A stretch of 13,463 bases of DNA, from the NCBI GenBank assembly GCA_905215795.1, contig CAJMRV010000030.1:1-13463 (forward strand), in the 5' to 3' direction. Position 1 is the first letter of the stretch. Every line of letters starts with the position of its first letter. Origin of the DNA: an uncultured bacterium (GTDB lineage: Bacteria > Pseudomonadota > Gammaproteobacteria > Burkholderiales > Burkholderiaceae_F). The notes beneath the pieces were generated by a model that was not told the DNA's origin, did not search any database, and was given only the letters and a program-made list of their open reading frames with translations. The position numbers were made by a program, and so were the translations under genes. Positions 6,597-13,044 of this stretch are shown here, piece by piece.

Positions 6597-7049
6597 ATGC
6601 AAGTCATTTTGCTCGAAAAGATCGTTCACCTCGGCGAACTCGGCGACATCGTCAAGGTCAAGGACGGCTATGCCCGTAACTTCCTGATCCCGGGTGGCCA
6701 CGCCAAGCGCGCCACCAAGGCCGCCATCGCTGAATTCGAAGCCCGTCGTGCTGAACTCGAACGCCTCCAGGCCGAACGCGTCGCCGCTGCCCAGCAGATC
6801 GCCGACACGATCAACGAAGGCGAAATCGAGATCACCAGCAAGTGCGGTGTTGACGGCCGTCTCTTCGGTTCCGTCACCAACGCCGACATCGCTGCCGCGA
6901 TCGACGCCAAGTACAACCTGACGATCAAGAAGAGCCAGGTCCGCACCCCGTTGGGCGCGATCAAGGCTGTCGGCGACTACGTCATCACCATCGGTCTCAT
7001 GACCGACGTGACCGCCGACGTGACCGTCCACGTTGTGGCCGAAGCCTAA
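6597..7049 (+). CDS. rplI: 50S ribosomal protein L9
   Basis: 150 residues, about the family length (E. coli 149). The N-terminal 23S-binding domain has the diagnostic MQVILLEKIVHLGELGD and VKVKDGYARNFLIPGG sequences. A long charged connecting helix follows (about 40-75, FEARRAELERLQAERV), then the C-terminal domain with the GRLFGSVTNADI motif and a closing VTVHVVAE strand. AAGGAG (6583-6588) lies 8 bases upstream. It is the last gene of the ribosomal operon; a strong terminator comes 58 bases later and dnaB has its own promoter. Confidence 0.98.
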   Translation: MQVILLEKIVHLGELGDIVKVKDGYARNFLIPGGHAKRATKAAIAEFEARRAELERLQAERVAAAQQIADTINEGEIEITSKCGVDGRLFGSVTNADIAAAIDAKYNLTIKKSQVRTPLGAIKAVGDYVITIGLMTDVTADVTVHVVAEA

Positions 7050-7106
7050 TTCAAGAGGTTTCGATCCGGGGGCGCTCCCTTCACGGGAACGCCTCTCCGG
7101 AGAAGA

Positions 7107-7143
7107 GGAGCATTCCGCCGAGTGTGGAGTGCTCCTTTTTTTT
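7107..7143 (+). terminator. intrinsic terminator after rplI
   Basis: GGAGCATTCC (7107-7116) pairs with GGAGTGCTCC (7126-7135) in a 10-bp stem with one T-G pair and a 9-base loop; eight T follow (7136-7143). It closes the rpsF-priB-rpsR-rplI transcript. Confidence 0.93.
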
Positions 7144-7199
7144 CGTCTCCGCGGGTCCCTTCCGGGTCGGGGAAAGGGTATTCCTCCCCGGCGCCGAAT

Positions 7200-7208
7200 T
7201 GATACAAT
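7200..7208 (+). promoter_or_regulatory. extended -10 promoter of dnaB
   Basis: TGATACAAT is TGn plus TACAAT, an extended -10, located after the rplI terminator and 49 bases before the dnaB ATG. The -35 region (ATTCCT or TTCCTC) is weak, as extended -10 promoters allow. Confidence 0.6.
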
Positions 7209-7257
7209 GATAGGTCCCGTATTTATTTCCTTCCTTCACGACTAAGAGGTCAATCAC

Positions 7258-8664
7258 ATGGCGGATGAATCCCGGCCCGAGGTGAGCAAGCAGATCAGGC
7301 GCCCCCCGGAGAGCGTGCGGAGCGAACAGTCGCTCCTCGGCGCGCTGCTCCTCGACGCCCGCGCGCTCGACTCGATCACCGACGTCGTCAAGGCGGAGGA
7401 CTTCTACCGCAACGACCACAGGCTCATCTTCGAGCACATCCAGAAGCTCGTCGGCCAGAACAAGCCCGTGGACGTGATCACCCTGAGCGAGGAGCTCAAG
7501 AACTGCAACCTCGAGGAGGTCACGGGCGGGCTCTCCTACCTGAACGAACTCGCCGTCAACGCCACCTCGACCGCCAACATCCGCCGCTACGCGCAGATCG
7601 TGCGCGAGAAGAGCGTGCTCCGCCAGATGATCGAGATCGGCGACCGGATGATCACCAACGCCGTCAACCCCGAGGGCCGCGAGCTCGACGAGCTCCTCTC
7701 GGAGGCCGAGCGCGACGTGCTCGGGATCAACGAGCAGAACTCCCAGGGCAAGCGCGGCTTCCGCTCCTTCAACACCCTGATGACCGAGGTGACCTCCCGT
7801 CTCGTCGAGCTCTACCAGAACACCGGGCAGGACGTCACCGGCGTGAAGACGCACTATCCGAACATGGACTACGTGCTCGCCGGCCTGCAGAAGGGCGACC
7901 TCATCATCGTCGCGGGCCGTCCGTCGATGGGCAAGACCACGCTCGCGATCAACATCGCCGAGAACATCGCCTTCCGCTCGGACCTGCCCGTGGCCATCTT
8001 CTCGATGGAAATGGGGGCCGAACAGATCGCCCAGCGCGTGATCTGCTCGCAGGCCAGGATCGACGCCCAGGAGATGAGGAAGGGCAAGCTCGACGACGCC
8101 CAGTGGCAGAAGTTCGGACAGGTCGTCCAGGCCCTCGAGAAGAAGTCCTTCTGGGTCGACGACACCCCGTCGCTCAGGATCAACGACCTGGCGAGCCGCG
8201 CCAGGCGCCTCGTCACGCAGACCGGTCCGCTCGCCCTGATCGTGGTCGACTACATCCAGCTCATGCAGGGACGCTCCTCCGCGGAGAACCGCTCCACGGA
8301 GCTCTCCGAGATCTCGCGCGGCCTCAAGGCCCTCGCCAAGGAGCTCGACTGCCCGGTGATCTGCCTCTCGCAGCTCAACCGAAGCGTGGACTCCCGTCCC
8401 GACAAGCGTCCGATGATGTCGGACCTGCGCGAGTCGGGCGCTATCGAACAGGACGCCGACGTGATCATGTTCATCTACCGCGACTGGGTCTACAACAAGG
8501 AGGCCGACCCCTCGCAGGCCGAGGTGATCGTCGCCAAGCAGCGTAACGGCCCGATCGGCACGCTGCGTTTCGTCTTCAAGGGCGAGCTCACCCGCTTCGA
8601 ATCCTTCGAGGGCGACCGCGGCTACCATGTCGACATCGCCGAGTCGACCGTCGGCGAGAACTGA
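7258..8664 (+). CDS. dnaB: replicative DNA helicase DnaB
   Basis: 468 residues, near the 471 of E. coli. It forms the hexameric ring helicase that unwinds DNA at the fork and binds primase. The N-terminal collar domain (about 14-115; SEQSLLGALLLD) leads through a linker to the RecA-like motor (about 190-455). Walker A is GRPSMGKTT (220-228, K226). Walker B is LIVVDYIQLM, with D331 as its aspartate. The SQLNRSVDSRPDKRPMMSDL segment and SGAIEQDADVI are the conserved C-terminal motifs. No intein interrupts it. AGAGG lies about 9 bases upstream of the ATG. Its position directly after rplI is the classic arrangement, though a terminator and a promoter lie between them here. Confidence 0.98.
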   Translation: MADESRPEVSKQIRRPPESVRSEQSLLGALLLDARALDSITDVVKAEDFYRNDHRLIFEHIQKLVGQNKPVDVITLSEELKNCNLEEVTGGLSYLNELAVNATSTANIRRYAQIVREKSVLRQMIEIGDRMITNAVNPEGRELDELLSEAERDVLGINEQNSQGKRGFRSFNTLMTEVTSRLVELYQNTGQDVTGVKTHYPNMDYVLAGLQKGDLIIVAGRPSMGKTTLAINIAENIAFRSDLPVAIFSMEMGAEQIAQRVICSQARIDAQEMRKGKLDDAQWQKFGQVVQALEKKSFWVDDTPSLRINDLASRARRLVTQTGPLALIVVDYIQLMQGRSSAENRSTELSEISRGLKALAKELDCPVICLSQLNRSVDSRPDKRPMMSDLRESGAIEQDADVIMFIYRDWVYNKEADPSQAEVIVAKQRNGPIGTLRFVFKGELTRFESFEGDRGYHVDIAESTVGEN

Positions 8665-8668
8665 CCTC

Positions 8669-8691
8669 CCGGGGACCCGCAGGGCCCCCGG
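8669..8691 (+). other. strong hairpin between dnaB and DUF456 gene
   Basis: CCGGGG (8669-8674) pairs with CCCCGG (8686-8691); after an A-C mismatch an inner CCC/GGG stem has a 3-base loop. It starts 4 bases past the dnaB stop and has no T-run. It may protect the dnaB mRNA 3' end or reduce read-through into the next gene. Confidence 0.45.
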
Positions 8692-8732
8692 ACTCCCCCA
8701 ATCCTTCTCTGAAGAAACAGGAAACGACCATC

Positions 8733-9245
8733 ATGGACTGGATCACCTCGATCGACCCGATGACCGTCTTTTGCTACGCGGGTGCCTTCCTGCTCGTGTG
8801 CGTGGGCCTCATGGGTACCGTCGTGCCGGCGCTCCCCGGCCTCACCCTGATCGCCATCGGCGGCGTCGTGGCGGCCATCCCGACCGACTTCACGGTCGTG
8901 GGCCCCGTCTCGATCGGCGCCCTCGTCGTGTGCGCGCTCCTGGGCTTCGTGATCGACGCCCTGAGCCAGAGCCTGGGCGCGAAGAAGGTCGGCGCGAGCC
9001 GCGAGGGCATCATCGGCTCGATCGTGGGCACCTTCGTGGGTCTTTTCATGGGCGGGCTCTTCGGACTGCTCGTCATGCCCTTCGTCGGGGCCTTCCTCGG
9101 CGAATTCTGGGCCAAGAAGGACATGATCCAGGCCGGACGCGTGGGCGTGGCCACCTGGATCGGACTCGTCGTCGGGACCGCCCTGAAGATCGGCCTTGCC
9201 TTCTTCATGACCGGCCTCCTGCTCTTTGACTTCATCGTCCATTGA
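8733..9245 (+). CDS. DUF456 family membrane protein
   Basis: 170 residues, very hydrophobic and glycine-rich. Features of DUF456 proteins are visible: an early membrane helix ending in the motif VPALPG (31-36), helices at about 12-30, 36-50 and 58-76, a charged cytoplasmic loop (LGAKKVGASREG, 81-92), then a glycine-rich double helix with MPFVGAFLGEF (115-125) and a final pair (136-168) containing GTALKIGLAF. The function of the family is not established. AGGAAA (8719-8724) lies 8 bases upstream of the ATG. It follows dnaB by 68 bases in the same direction with no visible promoter, so co-transcription with dnaB is likely unless the intervening hairpin stops it. Confidence 0.82.
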   Translation: MDWITSIDPMTVFCYAGAFLLVCVGLMGTVVPALPGLTLIAIGGVVAAIPTDFTVVGPVSIGALVVCALLGFVIDALSQSLGAKKVGASREGIIGSIVGTFVGLFMGGLFGLLVMPFVGAFLGEFWAKKDMIQAGRVGVATWIGLVVGTALKIGLAFFMTGLLLFDFIVH

Positions 9246-9331
9246 CAAAGACTATCCTCCGATATTCATAACCTGAAAACCCAGCTCCCCCAGGGCTTCG
9301 GGGGCGTCCCCGGCTTCAAAGGGGGACGGGT

Positions 9332-9340
9332 TGTTACAAT
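9332..9340 (+). promoter_or_regulatory. extended -10 promoter upstream of thrC
   Basis: TGTTACAAT is TGn plus TACAAT. The -35 is weak (TTCAAA at short spacing). A start near 9347 would place the attenuator-like hairpin 30 bases into the transcript and leave a leader of about 240 bases before thrC, or alternatively make a short RNA of about 60 bases. Confidence 0.55.
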
Positions 9341-9375
9341 TTTCCCCGCCGCCCGCGGCGCACGGGGCCGCAAAC

Positions 9376-9408
9376 GCCGTCCCACTCTTGTGGGCGCAAC
9401 GGCTTTTT
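9376..9408 (+). terminator. attenuator-like terminator in the thrC leader
   Basis: GCCGT (9376-9380) pairs with ACGGC (9399-9403), and CCCAC (9381-9385) with GTGGG (9390-9394) over loop TCTT, leaving CGCA bulged on the 3' side. TTTTT (9404-9408) follows at once. It lies downstream of the first candidate promoter and 179 bases before thrC, so it could attenuate thrC or end a small RNA. Confidence 0.6.
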
Positions 9409-9416
9409 GATTTAAT
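9388..9416 (+). promoter_or_regulatory. second candidate promoter of thrC
   Basis: TTGTGG (9388-9393), a 17-base spacer and TTTAAT (9411-9416). It overlaps the attenuator-like stem, so transcripts starting near 9423 would bypass it. The -10 matches 5 of 6, the -35 only 3 of 6. Confidence 0.35.
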
Positions 9417-9510
9417 AGTGAATGAGGACGTCCGCGCCCCGCGGTCTTTGCGGGACCGCAGGAGAGAGCGGCGGACGCCCGGCACCCACACCAGAACCGC
9501 CAAGGAGGGC

Positions 9511-9591
9511 GTGGCTCGTTCAAACGTCCGAAACGCGGCCATCGGCCACGGGACCGTTTCGCACGGAGCAACGCGAAACACAGCATCATGA
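9511..9591 (+). CDS. possible 26-codon upstream ORF coupled to thrC
   Basis: A GTG-started frame of 26 codons (beginning MARSNVRNAAIG) whose TGA stop overlaps the thrC ATG as ATGA. The window's strong AAGGAGG (9502-9508) stands only 2 bases before this GTG, which is too close for ideal initiation but is the only good Shine-Dalgarno near thrC, which itself has just a distant GGAG (9565-9568). It contains three threonine codons, not a run, so classic threonine attenuation is not supported. It might simply deliver ribosomes to thrC, or be chance. Confidence 0.25.
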   Translation: MARSNVRNAAIGHGTVSHGATRNTAS

Positions 9592-11018
9592 AATACATAT
9601 CGACCCGTGGGGACTCCCGTTCCTACACCTTCTCGGAGATCGTCTTCCGCGGACTCGCCGATGACGACGGCCTGTTCGTGCCCGAGAGCTATCCGAAGAT
9701 CACGACCGAACAGCTGCGCCTCTGGCGCGGCATGAGCTATCCGAACCTCGCCTACGAGATCCTCCACCTCTTCGCCCCCGAGATCCCCACGAAGGAACTC
9801 TGGCGCATGTGCGCGGAGACCTACCGCGGGTGCTCGTTCGAACACGGTTGCGACTCGTTCCGCTCCCAGGACATCACGCCCCTGAAGCAGCTCCACGACT
9901 CGATCGGCCTGCTCGAGCTCGGCAACGGCCCGACGCTCACGTTCGACGACATCGGGCTGCAGTTCCTCGCCTGCATGTACGACCACGACATCGGCGGGAG
10001 CCACGCCGACATGACGCTTCTCGGCGCCACGACGGGCGACATGGGTTCTGCCGCCGAGGTGGCCTTCGCCCACAAGCCGGGCGTGAAGATCGTCATGCTC
10101 TCCCCGAAGGGCCGCATGACCGGCTTCCAGGCCGCTCAGCTCTATTCGAACATCGCCCCGAACATCGCCAACGTCGAGGTCGAAGGCAGCTTCGACGACT
10201 GCCAGGAGATCGTCTTCAGGATCCTCAGGGACCGCGAGTTCTGCGAGGAGCACAACATCCACGCGATCAACTCCGTGCTCTGGGCCCGCCTGGCCGCCCA
10301 GGTCGTCTACTACTTCTGGGCCTACCTGCAGGCCACCTCGGACTGCACCGAGGAGGTCGTCTTCGCCATGCCGGGCGGCAACTTCGGCAACGCCTTCTCG
10401 TGCTGGGTCGCCAAGCAGATGGGCCTTCCCGTCATGCGCCAGATCGTGGGCACCAACGAGAACGACGCCCTCGACCGCTTCTTCATGACGGGCACGTACC
10501 GTCCGAAGCCCTGCCACGAGACGCTCGCCACGAGCTCCCCGTCGGCGGACATCGCCCGCGCGGCCAACCTCGAGCGCTTCCTCTTCGACGTGCTCGACCG
10601 CAACGGGGCCCGCGTGCGCGAACTCATGCAGGACCTCCAGTACAACGGCGAGATCGTCCTCACGCCCGAGGAGTTCCGCAAGGTGCGCCGCTGCGGCGTG
10701 ATCACCGGCACGGCCGACCACGCCAACCGCCTCGAGATCATCTCGATGATGCACCTCGAGTACGACACCTTCGTCGACCCGCACACCGCCGACGCGCTCT
10801 TCACGGGCATCTACCTCCACCCGGTGGGCGTCAAGACGATCTGCTGCGAGACGGTCGCCCCGGTGAAGTTCCCGGCGATCATCAAGCAGGCCACGGGCGT
10901 CAACATCGAGCCCCCGGAGGACTTCGCCGACATCTTCGAGCGGCGCCGCGCCTCGGTTCCGATGCCGCCCGACGAGAAGAAGGTGCGCGAGTTCGTCAAG
11001 GAATTCGCACATGAATGA
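9588..11018 (+). CDS. thrC: threonine synthase homologue lacking the PLP lysine
   Basis: 476 residues, the length of the longer ThrC class, starting MKYISTRGDSRSYTFSEI as that family does. Threonine synthase converts O-phosphohomoserine to threonine with pyridoxal phosphate (PLP) held on a lysine in GPTLAFKD. Here the site reads GPTLTFDDIGLQF: residue 120 is Asp (codon GAC, 9945-9947). Other conserved parts are kept: GSFDDCQEIV, AAQVVYYF, TNENDALDRFF, TSSPSADI, DPHTADALF and ETVAPVKFP. But SGDTGSA is TGDMGSA (149-155), NSINWAR is NSVLWAR (228-234), and PSGNFGN is PGGNFGN (262-268). The frame is intact and codon use is normal, so it is probably made as a protein. By family knowledge it should not form the PLP aldimine; I infer a pseudoenzyme or a new function. 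No homoserine dehydrogenase gene precedes it. Confidence 0.9.
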   Translation: MKYISTRGDSRSYTFSEIVFRGLADDDGLFVPESYPKITTEQLRLWRGMSYPNLAYEILHLFAPEIPTKELWRMCAETYRGCSFEHGCDSFRSQDITPLKQLHDSIGLLELGNGPTLTFDDIGLQFLACMYDHDIGGSHADMTLLGATTGDMGSAAEVAFAHKPGVKIVMLSPKGRMTGFQAAQLYSNIAPNIANVEVEGSFDDCQEIVFRILRDREFCEEHNIHAINSVLWARLAAQVVYYFWAYLQATSDCTEEVVFAMPGGNFGNAFSCWVAKQMGLPVMRQIVGTNENDALDRFFMTGTYRPKPCHETLATSSPSADIARAANLERFLFDVLDRNGARVRELMQDLQYNGEIVLTPEEFRKVRRCGVITGTADHANRLEIISMMHLEYDTFVDPHTADALFTGIYLHPVGVKTICCETVAPVKFPAIIKQATGVNIEPPEDFADIFERRRASVPMPPDEKKVREFVKEFAHE

Positions 11019-11541
11019 AGCCGCCCGCCACGACAAGAAAGTGGTGGGCTTCGTGGGTCACTCAGGCGCGGGGAAGACGACCCTGGCCACCCGGGTGACC
11101 CATTTGCTTGCCACGAAGGGGATCCGCGTGAGCGTTCTGAAGAACGCCCACCACGACTTCGACATGGACCGTCCCGGCAAGGACTCCTGGCGCTACCGCG
11201 AGTCGGGCGCCCGCGAGGTGATGGTCCGCTCGGGCGGACGCTACGCCATGCTCGTCGAATGTCCCGAGCAGCCCTCGGTCGAGGAACTCCTCGCGCTCTT
11301 CACGCGCGCCGAGCTCGTCATCGTCGAAGGCTTTAAAAACGAGGGCGAGTTCCCTAAAATTGAAGTTCGGCGCCGTGGGGCGAGCGACCATGCAGCTCCC
11401 CTCTGGCCCGACAATCCACAGATCCGCGCCTTGGCGACGGATGACCCGGAGGCCGCGCGGGCGGCACGGGAGGCCGGCCTGACCGTCCTCTCCGTGAACG
11501 ATCCCGAGGCCGTCGCAGAGTACATTGAGAGCCAGTTATGA
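11011..11541 (+). CDS. mobB: molybdopterin-guanine dinucleotide biosynthesis adaptor MobB
   Basis: 176 residues. MobB is a GTP-binding P-loop protein that supports MobA in attaching GMP to molybdopterin. The Walker A loop is GHSGAGKTT (16-24, K22). The MobB signature follows: KNAHHDFDMDRPGKDSWRYR, then ESGA. LVIVEGFKNE is the Walker B-like strand, and PKIEV comes after it. The ATG overlaps the end of thrC by 8 bases, with AAGGA (10998-11002) 8 bases upstream inside thrC, so it is translated from the thrC mRNA. Its own stop overlaps moeA by 4 bases. In other Burkholderiales, as I recall, moeA usually follows thrC directly, so mobB may be an insertion particular to this lineage. Confidence 0.93.
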   Translation: MNEAARHDKKVVGFVGHSGAGKTTLATRVTHLLATKGIRVSVLKNAHHDFDMDRPGKDSWRYRESGAREVMVRSGGRYAMLVECPEQPSVEELLALFTRAELVIVEGFKNEGEFPKIEVRRRGASDHAAPLWPDNPQIRALATDDPEAARAAREAGLTVLSVNDPEAVAEYIESQL

Positions 11542-12743
11542 TCAGTTATGAAGAAGCCCTGTCACGTCTTTTGAGCAAAGCCTCCCCGATCGAGGGGACC
11601 GAGGTCGTGCCGCTGCTCTACTCCACGCAGCGCGTCCTCGCCGAGGACGTGGTCAGTTCGATCGCCGTGCCCGGCTGGGACAACTCCCAGATGGACGGCT
11701 ACGCGGTCGCCGAGGCCGACCTCGAGGGGGCCTCGGAGGCTTCACCCGTCACGCTGGAGGTCTCCGACCGCATTCCCGCGGGCGGCGTGGGCGGCCCGAT
11801 GAAGGCCGGCACCGCCGTGCGCATCTTCACCGGCGCGCCGATCCCCGAGGGGGCCGACACTGTGGTCCCCCAGGAGGAGGTCACCGCCGCCGACGGCCGC
11901 GTCACCTTCACGAAGCCCGTCACCGAGGGCGCCTGGGTGCGCCGCCGCGGCTCCGACGTCGCGCAGGGCCACGTCGTCCTCAAGAAGGGCGACCGCCTCA
12001 CCCCGGCCGCGATCGGCATGCTCGCCTCGATCGGCCGCGCCTACGTCACGGTCTACCGCCGCCTCAGGGTCGGCATCTTCTTCTCCGGTGACGAACTCGT
12101 CCAGCCCGGCGAACCGCTCCCGCCCGGCGGCATCTACAACTCGAACCGCTTCATGATCCGCAGCCTCCTCGTCACCCTCGGGTGCGAGGCGATCGACCTC
12201 GGCAACGTGCCCGACACGCTCGAGGCGACGGTGCGCGCCTTCGAGAACGCCGCCACTTCGGCCGACGTCATCCTCACGACGGGCGGCATGAGCGTGGGCG
12301 AAGAGGACCACGTCAAGAAGGCGGTCGAATCGATCGGCCACGTCGACACGTGGCGCGTGCGCCTCAAGCCCGGCAAGCCGCTCGCCTTCGGCGACGTCCG
12401 CGGCGTCCCCTTCATCGGCTGCCCGGGCAATCCGGTCGCCGGCTTCGTCGTCTTCCTGATGATGGCCCGTCCTTATCTCCTGAAGCGCATGGGCCTCGCC
12501 GACAGCGAGATCCGTCCGCTCTCCGTGAGGGCCGACTTCGAATGGACCAAGCGCGGCGAGCGTCAGGAATTCGTCCGAGTCAGGCGCAACAAGGAGGGCG
12601 GCCTCGACCTCTACCACACCCAGAACTCGCAGGTGCTCAGCTCCTGCGCGTGGGCCGACGGCCTCGTCGACGTCCCCGTCGGCGCGACGATCCGCCGCGG
12701 CGACATGGTCGACTACTACCCGTTCTGCCTCTTCTTCGCCTGA
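11538..12743 (+). CDS. moeA: molybdopterin molybdenumtransferase MoeA
   Basis: 401 residues, close to the 411 of E. coli MoeA. It inserts molybdate into adenylylated molybdopterin. Domain order is normal: an N-terminal region with WDNSQMDGYAV (47-57) and FTGAPIPEGADTVVPQEE, the MogA-like domain with GIFFSGDELVQPG, YNSNRF, TTGGMSVGEEDHVK (247-260, D257) and KPGKPLAFG, then CPGNPVAGF (295-303), and the C-terminal beta domain. The conserved STGDEL is FSGDEL here, a mild change. The start overlaps mobB as ATGA, with GAGAG 6 bases upstream. Cofactor-site aspartates are present, so it should be active, which implies that the organism makes molybdoenzymes. Confidence 0.96.
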   Translation: MISYEEALSRLLSKASPIEGTEVVPLLYSTQRVLAEDVVSSIAVPGWDNSQMDGYAVAEADLEGASEASPVTLEVSDRIPAGGVGGPMKAGTAVRIFTGAPIPEGADTVVPQEEVTAADGRVTFTKPVTEGAWVRRRGSDVAQGHVVLKKGDRLTPAAIGMLASIGRAYVTVYRRLRVGIFFSGDELVQPGEPLPPGGIYNSNRFMIRSLLVTLGCEAIDLGNVPDTLEATVRAFENAATSADVILTTGGMSVGEEDHVKKAVESIGHVDTWRVRLKPGKPLAFGDVRGVPFIGCPGNPVAGFVVFLMMARPYLLKRMGLADSEIRPLSVRADFEWTKRGERQEFVRVRRNKEGGLDLYHTQNSQVLSSCAWADGLVDVPVGATIRRGDMVDYYPFCLFFA

Positions 12744-12780
12744 TCCCCGGGACAACCAAACGTACGGAACACACACGAAC

Positions 12781-13038
12781 ATGAAAGCCGACATCCTCTA
12801 CTTCGCCATGCTCAAGGACGCCGTCGGACGCGACCGCGAAACGCTCGAGCTCCCCGACACGGTCGTGACGGTCTCGGACCTCCTCGACTTCCTCGCCGCC
12901 CGGGGCGAGCCCTTCGCCTCCGCGCTCGCCAACCGCAAGCGCGTGCGCTGCGCGCTCGACCAGGAGATGGCGTTTGCCGCCTCGGACATCCGCAAGGCCT
13001 CCGAAATCGCACTCTTCCCGCCCGTCACCGGAGGTTGA
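12781..13038 (+). CDS. moaD: molybdopterin synthase small subunit MoaD
   Basis: 85 residues, ubiquitin-like (beta-grasp). MoaD carries the sulfur as a C-terminal thiocarboxylate used to make the dithiolene of molybdopterin. The N-terminal strand ILYFAMLKDAVG is typical, and the essential tail FPPVTGG ends exactly in Gly-Gly. It lies 37 bases after moeA with only a weak CGGA before the ATG, and 6 bases before moaE. The gene is complete and appears functional, in contrast to its partner moaE. Confidence 0.95.
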   Translation: MKADILYFAMLKDAVGRDRETLELPDTVVTVSDLLDFLAARGEPFASALANRKRVRCALDQEMAFAASDIRKASEIALFPPVTGG

Positions 13039-13044
13039 TCCGTC

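Larger units (their letters stand above)
9246..9587 (+). other. 342-base intergenic region: thrC promoters and structured leader
   Basis: This gap holds, in order: a 7-bp hairpin (9305-9311 with 9322-9328, CGTCCCC/GGGGACG, no clean T-run), an extended -10 (9332-9340), an attenuator-like hairpin with T5 (9376-9408), a second possible promoter (9388-9416), mutually exclusive GC-rich stems (CCCGC/GCGGG versus GCGGTC/GACCGC around 9437-9458), and a 7-bp CGAAACG/CGTTTCG stem (9529-9535 with 9555-9561) enclosing GGCC-ATC-GGCC. A short frame ends on the thrC start codon. I recognise no named riboswitch or T-box. Confidence 0.6.

Noticed and set aside
7081..8628. 515-codon open frame antisense to dnaB
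   Set aside because: Shadow of dnaB; it even runs through the rplI terminator.
9418..9591. Threonine/isoleucine-type leader peptide attenuation for thrC
   Set aside because: The candidate leader frame has only three scattered Thr codons and no run of Thr or Ile codons.
9588..11018. thrC as a pseudogene broken by stop or frameshift
   Set aside because: The frame is intact over 476 codons with both ends of the family present; only specific active-site residues differ, so it is listed as a coding gene.
9252..11036. 594-codon open frame antisense to thrC
   Set aside because: Same mirror effect of codon bias; no recognisable domain, while the plus strand is a full-length ThrC homologue.
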